Assembly (NCBI GenBank): GCA_040222455.1
Contig: JAVKDD010000015.1
Span: 1-64,000 of the forward strand
DNA length: 64,000 nucleotides
From: RHLJ01 sp040222455
Lineage (GTDB): Bacteria > Bacteroidota > Rhodothermia > Balneolales > Balneolaceae
Direction of reading: 5' to 3'
Shown: in pieces, positions 37,066 through 46,570 of the stretch
How positions within the stretch are numbered: the stretch's first letter is position 1
How the letters are laid out: each line of letters starts with the position of its first letter
Notes under the pieces: generated by a model
What the model saw: the letters and a program-made list of their open reading frames with translations, nothing else
What the model was told of the DNA's origin: nothing
Database searches by the model: none
Translations under genes and position numbers: made by a program

Positions 37066-37897
37066 AACTTTCAGTGATTTTAGAAATTTTTTCTTTCATA
37101 CTTTTTGCATTTTCAGCTACATATTCAATCCAATTTTCCTGATCTGAGCCTGCATAAATTATTCCTCTGCTCGAATTTACAAGTGGAATACCTTCATGAT
37201 CTTCTAATGCTATAGTCAAGTTATCTATGCTTCCACCTTGTGCTCCAATTCCGGGAATTAACAAACTTCCTGTTCTATGTTGTTGAATTACAGCTTTCGC
37301 TACTTCAGCCTGCGTTGCACCGATAACCATTCCTAAGTGTGTTTCAATCTTTACAGAACGTTCAAATATACCATGAGCTATATATTCTGCCATACTATTA
37401 AATCCATCAAAAGGCTTTTTTAAAAAATCTGAAGCTCCCGGGTTTGAAGTCAATGTGAGTACATATATCCCTTTAGTTTCATCATCTGAAAACGCGTTTA
37501 ATGTTTCAAATCCCATTAGTGGATTTAAAGTTATTGCATCAACATTAAAGACATCAAAGAATGCTTTCTTATAATGCTCTGCAGTAGAACTAATATCTCC
37601 TCTTTTCGCATCTGCTATGATTATTCTGTTTTTTGGTATATAAGCAACAACGTCCTGAAAAACAGCAAAACCAGCAGGTCCTAACGCTTCAAAAAAAGCA
37701 AGATTTGGTTTGTATGCAGCACAGGATTCATAAGTGTAATCAATCACCATTTTACAGAAGAATGCTACCTGTTCTTCAAGGCTATCAAATTTAGCTTTTA
37801 CGGCTTCGGGTAATAAGTCAAGATTTGGATCTAGTCCAACACAAAGTGTCGACCTAGAACTTATTACAGCCTGTTGTAGTTTTTCGAGATAAGTCAT
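37058..37897 (-). CDS. pyrF: orotidine 5'-phosphate decarboxylase
   Basis: 279 aa, the longer (type 2) PyrF subfamily common in Bacteroidota and actinobacteria. Signature: 'LCVGLDPNLDLLP' near the N-terminus and the catalytic 'IIADAKRGDIS' (D96, K98, D101); later 'TLNPLMGFETL' and 'LIPGIGAQGG'. It makes UMP from OMP in pyrimidine synthesis. It is first in a pyrF-rnhA operon and divergent from the PD40-amidohydrolase gene. Confidence 0.95.
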   Translation of the reverse strand: MTYLEKLQQAVISSRSTLCVGLDPNLDLLPEAVKAKFDSLEEQVAFFCKMVIDYTYESCAAYKPNLAFFEALGPAGFAVFQDVVAYIPKNRIIIADAKRGDISSTAEHYKKAFFDVFNVDAITLNPLMGFETLNAFSDDETKGIYVLTLTSNPGASDFLKKPFDGFNSMAEYIAHGIFERSVKIETHLGMVIGATQAEVAKAVIQQHRTGSLLIPGIGAQGGSIDNLTIALEDHEGIPLVNSSRGIIYAGSDQENWIEYVAENAKSMKEKISKITESYV

Positions 37898-38050
37898 AAA
37901 AAAAATTTTCGAGAAGATAACACTTACTATTCAAAAGATTGGGTAAGATTGAACATCTATTAGAAATCTGCTTTGTTTTTTGATGTAAAACGATTGGGGC
38001 ATCGTCTCTTTTTCTTTAGATTCATACAAACTTCGAACAACTACGGAACT

Positions 38051-41000
38051 ATGATTACACACAAGCATTCCTACTTCACTTTTCTTTCAATTTCAATATT
38101 AATTCTAAGCATTGTTTTTTCAGGAAGTGCACTAGCTCAAAATGCACCTATTGAAGCTGACACAACAAAAGAAAAAATTAGTAATGGAGATTTGCCACTG
38201 GAAGCGGGAAGAGAATTCTCCTTCGACTTAAATGAAGGTTCTTGGATTGCATTGGATGTAAGTCCTGATGGGAACACTATTGTATTCGATTTTTTAGGTG
38301 ATTTATACACTATTCCAATATCAGGAGGTGAGGCTACACAGATTACCAATGGGATGCAGTTCGATAGCCAACCTCGATTTAGCCCCGATGGTACAAAAGT
38401 AGTTTTCATTTCTGATGCATCTGGTGGAGAAGCTGTTTGGATTATTGATCTTTCGACTGATGAAATGAAAAAAAAGCAACTAACTAAGGGAAAAAGTAAT
38501 GAGTATCAGTCACCAGAATGGGCACCCGATGGAAAATATGTAATCGCTTCTAAGAACGCTCCCGGGAGTCATAAAATCTGGATGTATCATATTGATGGGG
38601 GTTCAGGGACCGCTTTAGTTAGCGAACCAAGAAATATGAGAATGACAGAAGGAGCTTTTAGTCCAGATGGTAGATATGTTTGGTTTTCAAGAAGAACAGG
38701 TTCATGGGATTACAATGCTTCACTGCCCCAATACCAGATTGTTACTTATGATCGTGAAACAAGCGATATGGCAACTCAAGTTTCAAGATATGGGTCTTCA
38801 TTTAGAGCAACTCCATCAAATAATGGAAAATGGTTGGTATATGGCACCCGCCATGATGAACATACCGGATTAGTAATTCGTGATATAAAAACAGGTTCTG
38901 AGCGATGGTTAGCTTATCCAGTTCAGCACGATGATCAAGAATCGAGAGCTTCAAGGGATGTGCTTCCTGGAATGTCCTTTACTCCAGATGATAAATATAT
39001 AGTGACTTCGTATGGCGGAAAAATTTGGAAAATTCCAATGGAAGGCGGAGATGCCATCGAAATTCCATTCTCAGTGAATAGTTCCATAGAACTTGGTCCT
39101 GAACTAGACTTCGAATACCCGATTTCGGATAGTGAGGAATTCATAATAACTCAGATCAGAGATGCAGTTCCATCACCTGATGGGAAAAAAATTGCATTTA
39201 CAGCATTGAATGAAATATATACGATGGATTACCCAGACGGGACTCCAAAAAAGCTATTAAATTTAAATGAAACTCAGGCTCAACCAGTTTGGTCACCTGA
39301 TGGAAACTGGATCGCTTTTGTAACATGGTTACCCGAAGGTGGAAAAGTTTATAAAGTAAGATCAAACGGTAGAAACCTCACTCAACTAAATAAAGATAAT
39401 GGAGTTTACCAACAGCCAGTATGGAGTAATGATGGAAAAAGAATTGTACTTGTAAATGGTGATTCTGAAGGATTTAGAAACGCAACCCGGAGAACAGCAT
39501 TTCGAGGTACATCAAACTTAATTTGGTTAAGTGCTGATGCAAGTTTTGATAATTTCATTGCGTTCTCAAATGGACGCTCTAATCCGCATTTTGTAAAAGG
39601 GAATGATCGGATATTCTTATCCGGTTCTGATGGACTTACTTCCATTCGTTGGGACGGAACCGATGAAAAGGAACATCTTCAAGTTCAAGGGAATCCTGCC
39701 CCTGGTTCTACCAACAGCCCAAGCGCTTCCTGGATTCGCATGGCTCCAGAAGGAGATCAAGCACTCGCTCAACTCGGGTATGATCTCTATGTTGTAACCG
39801 TGCCACAACTTGGTGCAGAAGCTCCAACCATCAAAGTTGAAGGCTCGAGTTCTTTCCCTGCCGAAAAGCTAACCGATATTGGTGCTCAATTTCCCGCCTG
39901 GGGATGGGAAGCTAATACCATTCATTGGTCAATTGGAAATGCTCATATTCGATATAATTTAGATGATGCTGAAGCTTATAAGGATAGTGTAGAAGCAAGT
40001 AAAGAAATGGAGAAAGAACAGGATATTGATTCAGATGAAAATGATGGCAATTCTGATGAAGAGACTGTAGAGATTAACGATAAAAATGAGCAGAAGAAAA
40101 AAGATGAAGGTTATAAACCCATTGAAAAACGTATTGAAGTAAACGCAAAAAGAGATACGCCAGATGGGTTTATTCTACTTCGAGGTGCAACTGCAATCAC
40201 AATGAATGAAAATGAGATTATCATAAATGCTGATATTCTTATTGAAGATAATCGTATAAAAGAAGTAGGCACTAGAGGTTCATTCACCATTCCTAATGGT
40301 GCTGAGATTATGGATATGAGTGGAAAAACCATTGTCCCTGGTTTTGTAGATACCCACGCTCATTTTCGGCATCCTGTTAATCTACACCGTGGTCAATTTT
40401 GGTCTTATTTAACCAATTTAGCTTTTGGAGTGATTACAACAAGAGACCCACAAACAGCGACAACAGATGTTTTAACTTATGGGGATTTAGTGGATGCTGG
40501 TGAACTACTTGGTCCAAGAGTGTACTCAACAGGGCCAGGAGTTTTCAGTAGCGAGAATATAAAAAGCCTTGAACATGCTCAGGATGTGCTAATGCGATAT
40601 AGCTCGTATTACAATACGAAAACTATAAAAATGTATGGAGCAGGAAATCGAGAGCAACGACAATGGATTATTGAAGCAGCACGAGAACAAAAACTAATGC
40701 CAACAACAGAAGGATCCCTCGATTTTAAAGAAAATTTAACGCAGGTAATCGATGGGTATCCGGGGCATGAGCATTCGTTTCCTGTGTTTCCACTGTATAA
40801 CGATGTTATTGATTTAGTGGCTTTTTCAAATACAGCCTACACTCCTACTTTGCTAGTTGCTTATGGTGGACCCTGGACTGAGAACTATTTTTATGCTACA
40901 GAACGACCTCATGATAACGCTAAACTCAATCATTTTATGCCACATGAAAACCTCGATTCTAGAACTCGAAGAAGAAACGCGGGTTGGTTTATGGAAGAAG

Positions 41001-41422
41001 AATACGTTCATGAAGAGCAGTCCAAGTTTCTAAAAGATATAGTTGAAAAAGGAGGTATTGCTGGTGTTGGAAGTCATGGACAACTTCAAGGACTTGGATT
41101 TCATTGGGAACTTTGGGCTATTCAAAGTGGTGGTCTTAGTGAACATGACGCACTAAAAGTTGCCACAATTCATGGTGCAAAAGCTATTGGATTAGAAAGA
41201 GATTTGGGAACCATCGAATCGGGTAAACTCGCTGATTTAGTCATTCTTGATAAAGACCCATTACAAGATATTCGAAATTCTAATACCGTAAGCTATATTA
41301 TGAAGAATGGCAGACTATATGAAGCAAATACGCTTGATCAGATTTTTCCGATCAAAAAAGAATTAGGAACATTCTGGTGGCAGAATACTGGTCCAAGTGG
41401 AGTGCCGGGGGTTACTGAATAA
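38051..41422 (+). CDS. secreted PD40 propeller-amidohydrolase fusion
   Basis: 1123 aa from the ATG of MITHKHSYF; a longer reading begins at a TTG 78 nt upstream and lacks signal-peptide character. The signal peptide ends near 'SALAQ'. The N-terminal half is a TolB/PD40-type beta-propeller with repeated 'SPDG' blades ('DVSPDGNTIVFDFLGDLYTIP', 'RFSPDGTKVVFISD', 'WSPDGNWIAFVTW'). A charged linker ('KEMEKEQDIDSDENDG') leads to an amidohydrolase barrel with 'VDTHAHFRHP' metal ligands, 'GVGSHGQLQG' and the C-terminal 'GTIESGKLADLVILDKDPLQDI'. Probably a periplasmic or exported peptidase/hydrolase; the substrate is unknown. Confidence 0.88.
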   Translation: MITHKHSYFTFLSISILILSIVFSGSALAQNAPIEADTTKEKISNGDLPLEAGREFSFDLNEGSWIALDVSPDGNTIVFDFLGDLYTIPISGGEATQITNGMQFDSQPRFSPDGTKVVFISDASGGEAVWIIDLSTDEMKKKQLTKGKSNEYQSPEWAPDGKYVIASKNAPGSHKIWMYHIDGGSGTALVSEPRNMRMTEGAFSPDGRYVWFSRRTGSWDYNASLPQYQIVTYDRETSDMATQVSRYGSSFRATPSNNGKWLVYGTRHDEHTGLVIRDIKTGSERWLAYPVQHDDQESRASRDVLPGMSFTPDDKYIVTSYGGKIWKIPMEGGDAIEIPFSVNSSIELGPELDFEYPISDSEEFIITQIRDAVPSPDGKKIAFTALNEIYTMDYPDGTPKKLLNLNETQAQPVWSPDGNWIAFVTWLPEGGKVYKVRSNGRNLTQLNKDNGVYQQPVWSNDGKRIVLVNGDSEGFRNATRRTAFRGTSNLIWLSADASFDNFIAFSNGRSNPHFVKGNDRIFLSGSDGLTSIRWDGTDEKEHLQVQGNPAPGSTNSPSASWIRMAPEGDQALAQLGYDLYVVTVPQLGAEAPTIKVEGSSSFPAEKLTDIGAQFPAWGWEANTIHWSIGNAHIRYNLDDAEAYKDSVEASKEMEKEQDIDSDENDGNSDEETVEINDKNEQKKKDEGYKPIEKRIEVNAKRDTPDGFILLRGATAITMNENEIIINADILIEDNRIKEVGTRGSFTIPNGAEIMDMSGKTIVPGFVDTHAHFRHPVNLHRGQFWSYLTNLAFGVITTRDPQTATTDVLTYGDLVDAGELLGPRVYSTGPGVFSSENIKSLEHAQDVLMRYSSYYNTKTIKMYGAGNREQRQWIIEAAREQKLMPTTEGSLDFKENLTQVIDGYPGHEHSFPVFPLYNDVIDLVAFSNTAYTPTLLVAYGGPWTENYFYATERPHDNAKLNHFMPHENLDSRTRRRNAGWFMEEEYVHEEQSKFLKDIVEKGGIAGVGSHGQLQGLGFHWELWAIQSGGLSEHDALKVATIHGAKAIGLERDLGTIESGKLADLVILDKDPLQDIRNSNTVSYIMKNGRLYEANTLDQIFPIKKELGTFWWQNTGPSGVPGVTE

Positions 41423-41435
41423 TAATCGTGGAAAG

Positions 41436-41468
41436 AAATACATGAAAGTTTTGAACTTACATGTATTT
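41436..41468 (+). terminator. hairpin downstream of the PD40-amidohydrolase gene
   Basis: AAATACATG (41436-41444) and CATGTATTT (41460-41468) make a perfect 9-bp stem with a 15-nt loop, 13 nt after the stop codon. The T run is short, so termination strength is uncertain. Confidence 0.4.
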
Positions 41469-41568
41469 CTGGAGATTGTTGGAATTTTTATGGCTTAATC
41501 TCCAGTAAACAAGTTTGAACTTTATAACTAATGAGGATTATTTAGCCAGGGTTTAATGAAGCTATGAA

Positions 41569-43017
41569 TTACTTAATAATAGTTAACTGACGAGTAATTT
41601 CGTCATTCCCTGCTTTTAACTTATAAAAATATACTCCTGATGAAAGATTCGAGGCGTCAAACTTTATTGAATATTTCCCAATATTTTTTTCATTAGAAAC
41701 TAGATTAGAAACCTCACGTCCAGTTATATCATATACAGTAAGAGTAACAAATGATCGCTTTCTAATTTCAAATGAAATAGTAGTACTTGGATTAAACGGA
41801 TTTGGATAATTCTGATAGAGTTTAATATGACCTGGCACCTCTTCTTCCCGATTAACTGATGTGATATTTGAAACATAAGCAGAAAGAATAACAGAATTGA
41901 TTTCTGAGGTAGTGTTTGAATATATTTTTAAACTAGAATTAATCTCACCTGCACTAATTGGAGTAAGAACTATGGCAATACTATCTAAACTATAGGGAGC
42001 TATTTTTAATTCTTGGACTGAACTTTTAAATGTAGAATCCGAAAATTCGAATTTCTTAATCCATAAAGTATCATTCCCTACGTTTTCGATAATAAGAGTT
42101 TTTTCATTTACAACCTCTACATCTAGATTAACTTCCCCAAATGAAACAGAATCTTGAGTACGAAATTTTGGATTGTTAGGAATTAATCCTGTAATCATCC
42201 TCAATGATCTCGTTTCGAAATCTGATATATAAAGAGTATCACCGGAGTGAGAACCTATGATTCCATTTGGCGCATTAAATGTTGCTTCACTCAAACTACC
42301 ATCTTTACTTCCAGCAACTCCTGTTCCAGCTAAAACACTTTGTTCCCCACTATTTATAGAAATCTTGTAAATTTTATTTCTTTGAAATGCAGCTCCATAA
42401 ATAGTGCTATCAACAAGGGCAAAACTCCCTAACCAGCCAGGGATATCACCTATTTCAGTCAACGTAGAATCGGTACTGTATTTTAAAATTTTTCCGTCAT
42501 CGAAATTTCCAATAAAGAGGTTCCCAATTTCATCAAAAACCATTCCTACCGGACCATTTAAAAGACCTCCGGATAAATACGTAGTTAGAACTCCAGCAGT
42601 GTCTAGTTTGACAATTTTTGATAATTGATACTGAGAAACGAATATATTTCCAACACTATCAACTGCTACGCCAGTTGGATTGAAAAGACCACTTATTATA
42701 ACCTCTTTGTCTCCATTCTTTGATACTCTATGAACTTTACTTCCGGTCGCATTAGGAATCAATAAGTTTCCTTCATTGTCAAAAGCTATCGCATTAGGAC
42801 TCCCAAAACCTGATGCAAAAATACTTGTATTACCTGATCTATCAATTTTGGTAATGGTATTTCCGTAATACCTAGCAGCATAAATATTCCCTTCACTGTC
42901 TAGAGCTAAACCATCGTCAAAAGTAGACGGACCTTTAACCAAAGTTTCTACACGTTGGGAATATGAAGTAGTGCTTATTGTTAAAATGACGAAAAAAGTA
43001 ACTATGAATCGTTTCAA
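41569..43017 (-). CDS. T9SS-sorted NHL/SMP-30-type beta-propeller protein
   Basis: 482 aa with a TTG start (MKRFIVTFFVIL signal peptide to 'TSYSQ'). Residues about 25-280 are six propeller blades ('GLALDSEGNIYAARYYGNTITKID', 'GVAVDSVGNIFVSQYQLSKIVKLD'). Residues about 290-390 resemble an ASPM/SPD-2/Hydin beta-sandwich ('FGEVNLDVEVVNEKTLIIENVGNDTLWI'). The C-terminus is a type A type IX secretion sorting domain: 'LYQNYPNPFNPSTTISFEI' then 'VYDITGREV', 'SGVYFYKL', 'TRQLTIIK'. It is therefore predicted to be cell-surface or released. Its leader and promoter region are duplicated at 45135-45300. Confidence 0.88.
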   Translation of the reverse strand: MKRFIVTFFVILTISTTSYSQRVETLVKGPSTFDDGLALDSEGNIYAARYYGNTITKIDRSGNTSIFASGFGSPNAIAFDNEGNLLIPNATGSKVHRVSKNGDKEVIISGLFNPTGVAVDSVGNIFVSQYQLSKIVKLDTAGVLTTYLSGGLLNGPVGMVFDEIGNLFIGNFDDGKILKYSTDSTLTEIGDIPGWLGSFALVDSTIYGAAFQRNKIYKISINSGEQSVLAGTGVAGSKDGSLSEATFNAPNGIIGSHSGDTLYISDFETRSLRMITGLIPNNPKFRTQDSVSFGEVNLDVEVVNEKTLIIENVGNDTLWIKKFEFSDSTFKSSVQELKIAPYSLDSIAIVLTPISAGEINSSLKIYSNTTSEINSVILSAYVSNITSVNREEEVPGHIKLYQNYPNPFNPSTTISFEIRKRSFVTLTVYDITGREVSNLVSNEKNIGKYSIKFDASNLSSGVYFYKLKAGNDEITRQLTIIK

Positions 43018-43108
43018 TGTTTTAAAGATAAAAGGTGATGGTTAGTTGAAAGATTTTAAGCTTTTAGAATAGTACCCTCGGCTTAATTCATGAATAAGGA
43101 CTAATAAA
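42947..43108 (-). repeat. duplicated promoter-signal peptide cassette, copy 1
   Basis: This stretch covers the start of the T9SS propeller gene and its upstream region. It aligns nearly end to end with 45135-45300, including identical tracts such as TTGAAAGATTTTAAGCTTT and AATTCATGAATAAGGACTAA. The encoded leaders are MKRFIVTFFVILTIST and MKRFIVTFLVILTISN, yet the mature proteins belong to different propeller families. Confidence 0.8.
43080..43101 (-). promoter_or_regulatory. ATTCATGAAT operator-like site, copy 1
   Basis: A perfect core palindrome ATTCATGAAT (43086-43095) with arms GGCTT and AGGAC, close to the consensus arms GTCTT and AAGAC. The core ends 68 nt from the TTG start of the T9SS propeller gene. 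Confidence 0.6.
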
Positions 43109-43158
43109 AAAATTAACCTTGTGGCATCGATATAAAATTTCAGCAATTATCTTATTTA

Positions 43159-44090
43159 CTAGTTCAACCATGTTGGGCTATAGTCTGAATCACTATTATT
43201 AGTAATTCTTGTCAACGCGGAGCCATCTTTTTTTATAGTAAAAAGTTCTAGATTAGAATCTACCATTAGGTTAAATACTATGAAATTCCCATCATCAGAC
43301 CAGGAGGTTTGATAAGCCCAGTATCCAGTATTTTCAAATCCATTGTAATCAATTTTATCGGACTTTAATTGGGAGGTTAAATTCACTAACCCCTTTCCTC
43401 ATAATTCATCAAGTATAAATTTACCGAACCTTCTCTATCAGACAGAAAAGCTATACTATTTTCCTTTGTTGAGGTAGATGGAGCAAAATCATTTGAAAAT
43501 GGGTTATTTGAAAGATTTACAATATTACCGTTTACAAAGGTTTTTAAATAAATGTCATATGCATTCACTCTTCCAGATGTAAATATTATTGCTTGATCAT
43601 CTCTTGACCAAACGGGAGTCCTGTCCCCACCAGCTGACTTAGTAATTTGTTTGGGGTTTTCCCCGAATTTATCTACGATAAAAATCTCAGTATCTCCCGT
43701 GTTCCAATTAAATTCTTGATACGCGACGTAATTTCCATCATGTGACCATTTCGCACTATATTCGTAATTGGTCCTTGAAGTAAATCTTTTAAATTCAACT
43801 ATTTCACCGTTATTATAATCTGCTATTCCAAGTTTCCAGCCGCTAAAATTATAAGTATTTACTATAATTTTAGATTTATCTGGTGATATAGAAGCGCTAT
43901 ACTCTCCCCTACCTCTTACCGACCCTTTAAATATTAGATTTGTCTCTTTTGAAGCCAAATCAAAGATCATTAAGTCTGGAGTACCCCCACTATTGAGAGC
44001 ACCTAAACTGCGTGAAAAAACTATCTTAGATTGTGAATAGCCATTTTGTAAAAAACTAACTGCCATGACTAAAAGGAAGATACTTCTCAT
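43159..44090 (-). pseudogene. secreted PD40 (TolB-like) propeller, frameshifted
   Basis: The first part (43386-44090) starts MRSIFLLVMAVSFLQ with a signal peptide and reads through PD40 blades to 'LYLMNYEERG' and a stop. The remainder (43159-43386) continues in another frame, 'NLTSQLKSDKIDYNGF', to the typical end 'LTRITNNSDSDYSPTWLN'. Adding one G to the GGGG run just before the stop would give 'NYEERGLVNLTSQ' and join the halves, and this end matches the intact neighbour's 'LKQITNTPESEFTPTWG'. It may be a recent pseudogene or a homopolymer sequencing error. Confidence 0.8.
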
Positions 44091-44158
44091 AAGCCTTATG
44101 AGAATGATAAAGTTCAAGTGGAGAAAAATTCTGATAAATTCTTCCATACTAGTAAATC

Positions 44159-45208
44159 CTAATTAATTACACCCCACGTTGGTGTAAATTCTGACTCTGG
44201 TGTATTGGTAATTTGCTTCAAATCCTCCCCATTAACCGTTGTCGTAAACAAGTCCACGTTATCAGTTTTAATATTACTAAACACGATGTGAGTGTCGTTT
44301 GGAGAAAACGATATTTTAAAAAACCAATAGATATTCGCATCTTGAAAAAAGTGATATCTATTTTCCTCAGCCTGCAACTTCCGGCTCATCAATTTTTTAT
44401 TCTCACCATTCCGATCCATTATAAAAATGTCCAGATATCCATTTTCATCTGAATAGTAAGCAATCTTACTTCCGTCATTAGAATAAACAGGACTAAACTG
44501 ATTTCCATTAATACCTTCATTTAACTTTCTGAATTCACCCGTTTCAATTTCTATTTCGTACAACATTGTCTTAATATTATCTTCATCTTTTGTATAAAAT
44601 AATAGATATTTACCATCAGGAGACCAGGTTGGTGCAAGAATATTATAATCAGAAAGTTTCTCTGCTAATATCTGAATATTCTTTCCATTAATATCTGAAA
44701 TTGCAAGTTTAACTTTTTGCCCTCGATCTCCTTTTTCAAACGCAATCATAGTACCATTGGGTGATAACGTAGCATTCATAAAATAAGAATCTCTATAGGT
44801 TCTTCGTATCACCTCATCTTCTTTAATGTTATAGGTTGCAAGCTTCCACCCCCCATATCTATAGGTATTAAACAAAATAGTCTTTCCATCCTGAGAAACA
44901 TCTGGATTGTATTCTCCTTGTCCACCAGAGGCAGGAATTAAAACTCGTTCTCCTTTTCCCTCAGGGTCAATAGATAATATTGACCACTGTTTACTTTTTT
45001 CTAAATGCCTTGCAAACAGGATATCTCCTATATCTGATTCTTTTTCTTTAACATCAGTTATCGTATAGATACTGGTTTTTTGAGCCTTGAATGCTACTTC
45101 CTTAATAGTACTGAAGGGTTCTATTGATTGAACTTCTACTCGTTGGGGATATGAAGAAGTATTGCTTATTGTTAAAATGACGAGAAAAGTAACTATGAAT
45201 CGTTTCAA
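44159..45208 (-). CDS. secreted PD40 (TolB-like) beta-propeller protein
   Basis: 349 aa with a TTG start and signal peptide (MKRFIVTFLVIL to about 'SSYPQ'). PD40 blades carry the pattern SxDG...I.F.......IY: 'NPDVSQDGKTILFNTYRYGGWKLATYNI', 'WSPDGKYLLFYTKDED', 'YSNDGSKIAYYSDENGYLDIFIMDRNG'. No sorting domain or enzyme domain follows, unlike the neighbour that shares its leader. Such proteins are thought to be periplasmic binding or scaffold propellers. The broken paralog follows 11 nt downstream on the same strand. Confidence 0.8.
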   Translation of the reverse strand: MKRFIVTFLVILTISNTSSYPQRVEVQSIEPFSTIKEVAFKAQKTSIYTITDVKEKESDIGDILFARHLEKSKQWSILSIDPEGKGERVLIPASGGQGEYNPDVSQDGKTILFNTYRYGGWKLATYNIKEDEVIRRTYRDSYFMNATLSPNGTMIAFEKGDRGQKVKLAISDINGKNIQILAEKLSDYNILAPTWSPDGKYLLFYTKDEDNIKTMLYEIEIETGEFRKLNEGINGNQFSPVYSNDGSKIAYYSDENGYLDIFIMDRNGENKKLMSRKLQAEENRYHFFQDANIYWFFKISFSPNDTHIVFSNIKTDNVDLFTTTVNGEDLKQITNTPESEFTPTWGVIN

Positions 45209-45300
45209 TGTTCTTGCGTTAATAAGTGATGATTAGTTGAAAGATTTTAAGCTTTCATAACAATATCCTCGGTCTAATTCATGAATAAGGACTAATAAAT
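45135..45300 (-). repeat. duplicated promoter-signal peptide cassette, copy 2
   Basis: Partner of 42947-43108. Coding leader, 5' untranslated region and operator-like site are all retained, and similarity ends soon after the signal-peptide codons. Confidence 0.8.
45271..45292 (-). promoter_or_regulatory. ATTCATGAAT operator-like site, copy 2
   Basis: A perfect core (45277-45286), ending 68 nt before the TTG start of the PD40 gene. The left arm is degraded; the right arm reads AGGAC. Confidence 0.55.
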
Positions 45301-45397
45301 CTTTTCTCTCTCTTCATACCTACCTGTAATAACCAATTTTTGATAATGGCCAAACTTAACAAATGAAGGATTGGTAACTCCCTTTATTTTAAATTTT

Positions 45398-45544
45398 TCA
45401 TTCCTCACTCAATTCATTGATCAATTCTGATATTTTTTTCTTTAAAACTTCATCGCTTGTTTCACTCTGAACCATTTTCACCAACACCTTCATATATTCA
45501 ACTACAGAATCTGGCTTATCTAATTCTTGTTTGAATCTTTCTAT
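45398..45544 (-). other. coding-like tail beyond an in-frame TGA of the EreA/ChaN-like gene
   Basis: Directly after the TGA at 45545-45547 the same frame stays open for 48 codons, 'IERFKQELDKPDSVVEYMK' to 'KISELINELSEE', and ends in a TGA at 45398. Its composition looks coding (charged amphipathic helix), so the gene was probably longer by about 49 residues. Confidence 0.6.
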
Positions 45545-46504
45545 TCATGAAACCCCAAATTCAGAAATTAAATACTTCAAATAATCATAGCTATTATACT
45601 TGAATGGAGAGCTGTTAACTATTTGACTCCTTCGATTTAGTTTCGTTAGAAAATTCGAGTCGCTATACGGAGCTGTTTTAATGGAATTTAGCTCTCCCAA
45701 ATAAAGAACGGCATCGATTGCATCCTTGTAACGCAGTTCGAAATTCGAATTTACTTTTTTCTCAGAAAAATTAGATTCAAGCACCTCCGTTAATTTTTGC
45801 GGAGTTTTTGACTCATCTACATCCGAATCGAGATGAATAATAGTTATTTTCTTTTCGAGTCTGGCTTCTAATAATTCTACCACTCCGATGTAGTTTGTTG
45901 GTTTTGGATCATTACGAAACAGATGCTGTCTACCAGCTATAAAAAATGCATTTCTATTTTTATCTATAACTTCATCCCAAATAATTGAAGCAAAATATCG
46001 ATCTCTTCTCCCCAACCACGGCCAAAAATCTTCGGATTTCTCAATAGCGTCCCAATTTATTGGAGGGTCGACCACAAGAACCCGTATTTTTTTATCCAGT
46101 GGTAATTGCTTATTAATCTTTTGTACTTCGCGAATTATTGTTCGAACTACTTTATCATCTCCGAACTGGATAAGAGAGTTTGTTGCACTTCGCCAAATGT
46201 CGCTTAAACAGTTAACTTCAGATTGAGATTTCCCATAAATGAAATCATCCAGTTCTTTTTGATAAAGTGAGTTTCCAAGTTCCAACACTATATCATTTAC
46301 ATTTTGCTGAAATTTTTCCGAATGTATGAGTTCAAGATAAAAATCCAACACTTCTTTTTGGTTATGCCGCTCCCCAAATGCCACAATCGATGTAGTATCG
46401 TAGCTGGCCAGAATTTGTTGGATGTGCAATGGTGATTCCTGCCCAAAAGAAAGTACTGGAGCCATTGTTAGTAAGCAGAAAAGAATAGTTTGAAATAATT
46501 TCAT
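45545..46504 (-). CDS. secreted EreA/ChaN-like (TIKI superfamily) protein
   Basis: 319 aa with signal peptide (about 1-22, ending 'LSFGQ'). The motif 'IVAFGERHNQKEVLDFYLELI' (GE-x-H) and 'DIVLELGNSLYQ' (hydrophobic-E), plus a later 'IAGRQHLFR' histidine, resemble the erythromycin-esterase/ChaN/TraB superfamily of metal- or heme-linked enzymes. The precise activity is unknown. The frame continues past the stop into a coding-like tail (45398-45544), so this may be a C-terminally truncated gene. It lies 66 nt or more downstream of the LytTR gene. Confidence 0.65.
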   Translation of the reverse strand: MKLFQTILFCLLTMAPVLSFGQESPLHIQQILASYDTTSIVAFGERHNQKEVLDFYLELIHSEKFQQNVNDIVLELGNSLYQKELDDFIYGKSQSEVNCLSDIWRSATNSLIQFGDDKVVRTIIREVQKINKQLPLDKKIRVLVVDPPINWDAIEKSEDFWPWLGRRDRYFASIIWDEVIDKNRNAFFIAGRQHLFRNDPKPTNYIGVVELLEARLEKKITIIHLDSDVDESKTPQKLTEVLESNFSEKKVNSNFELRYKDAIDAVLYLGELNSIKTAPYSDSNFLTKLNRRSQIVNSSPFKYNSYDYLKYLISEFGVS

Positions 46505-46570
46505 AGATCACTTTTTTGCTTCAACATATTGGTAAAAGGAAATCAAGTAAACAATAATCGACAAAACTAC

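Noticed and set aside
45544..45553. ATTCATGAAA match to the operator core
   Set aside because: It lies within the EreA-like coding frame, lacks both arms, and is likely chance.
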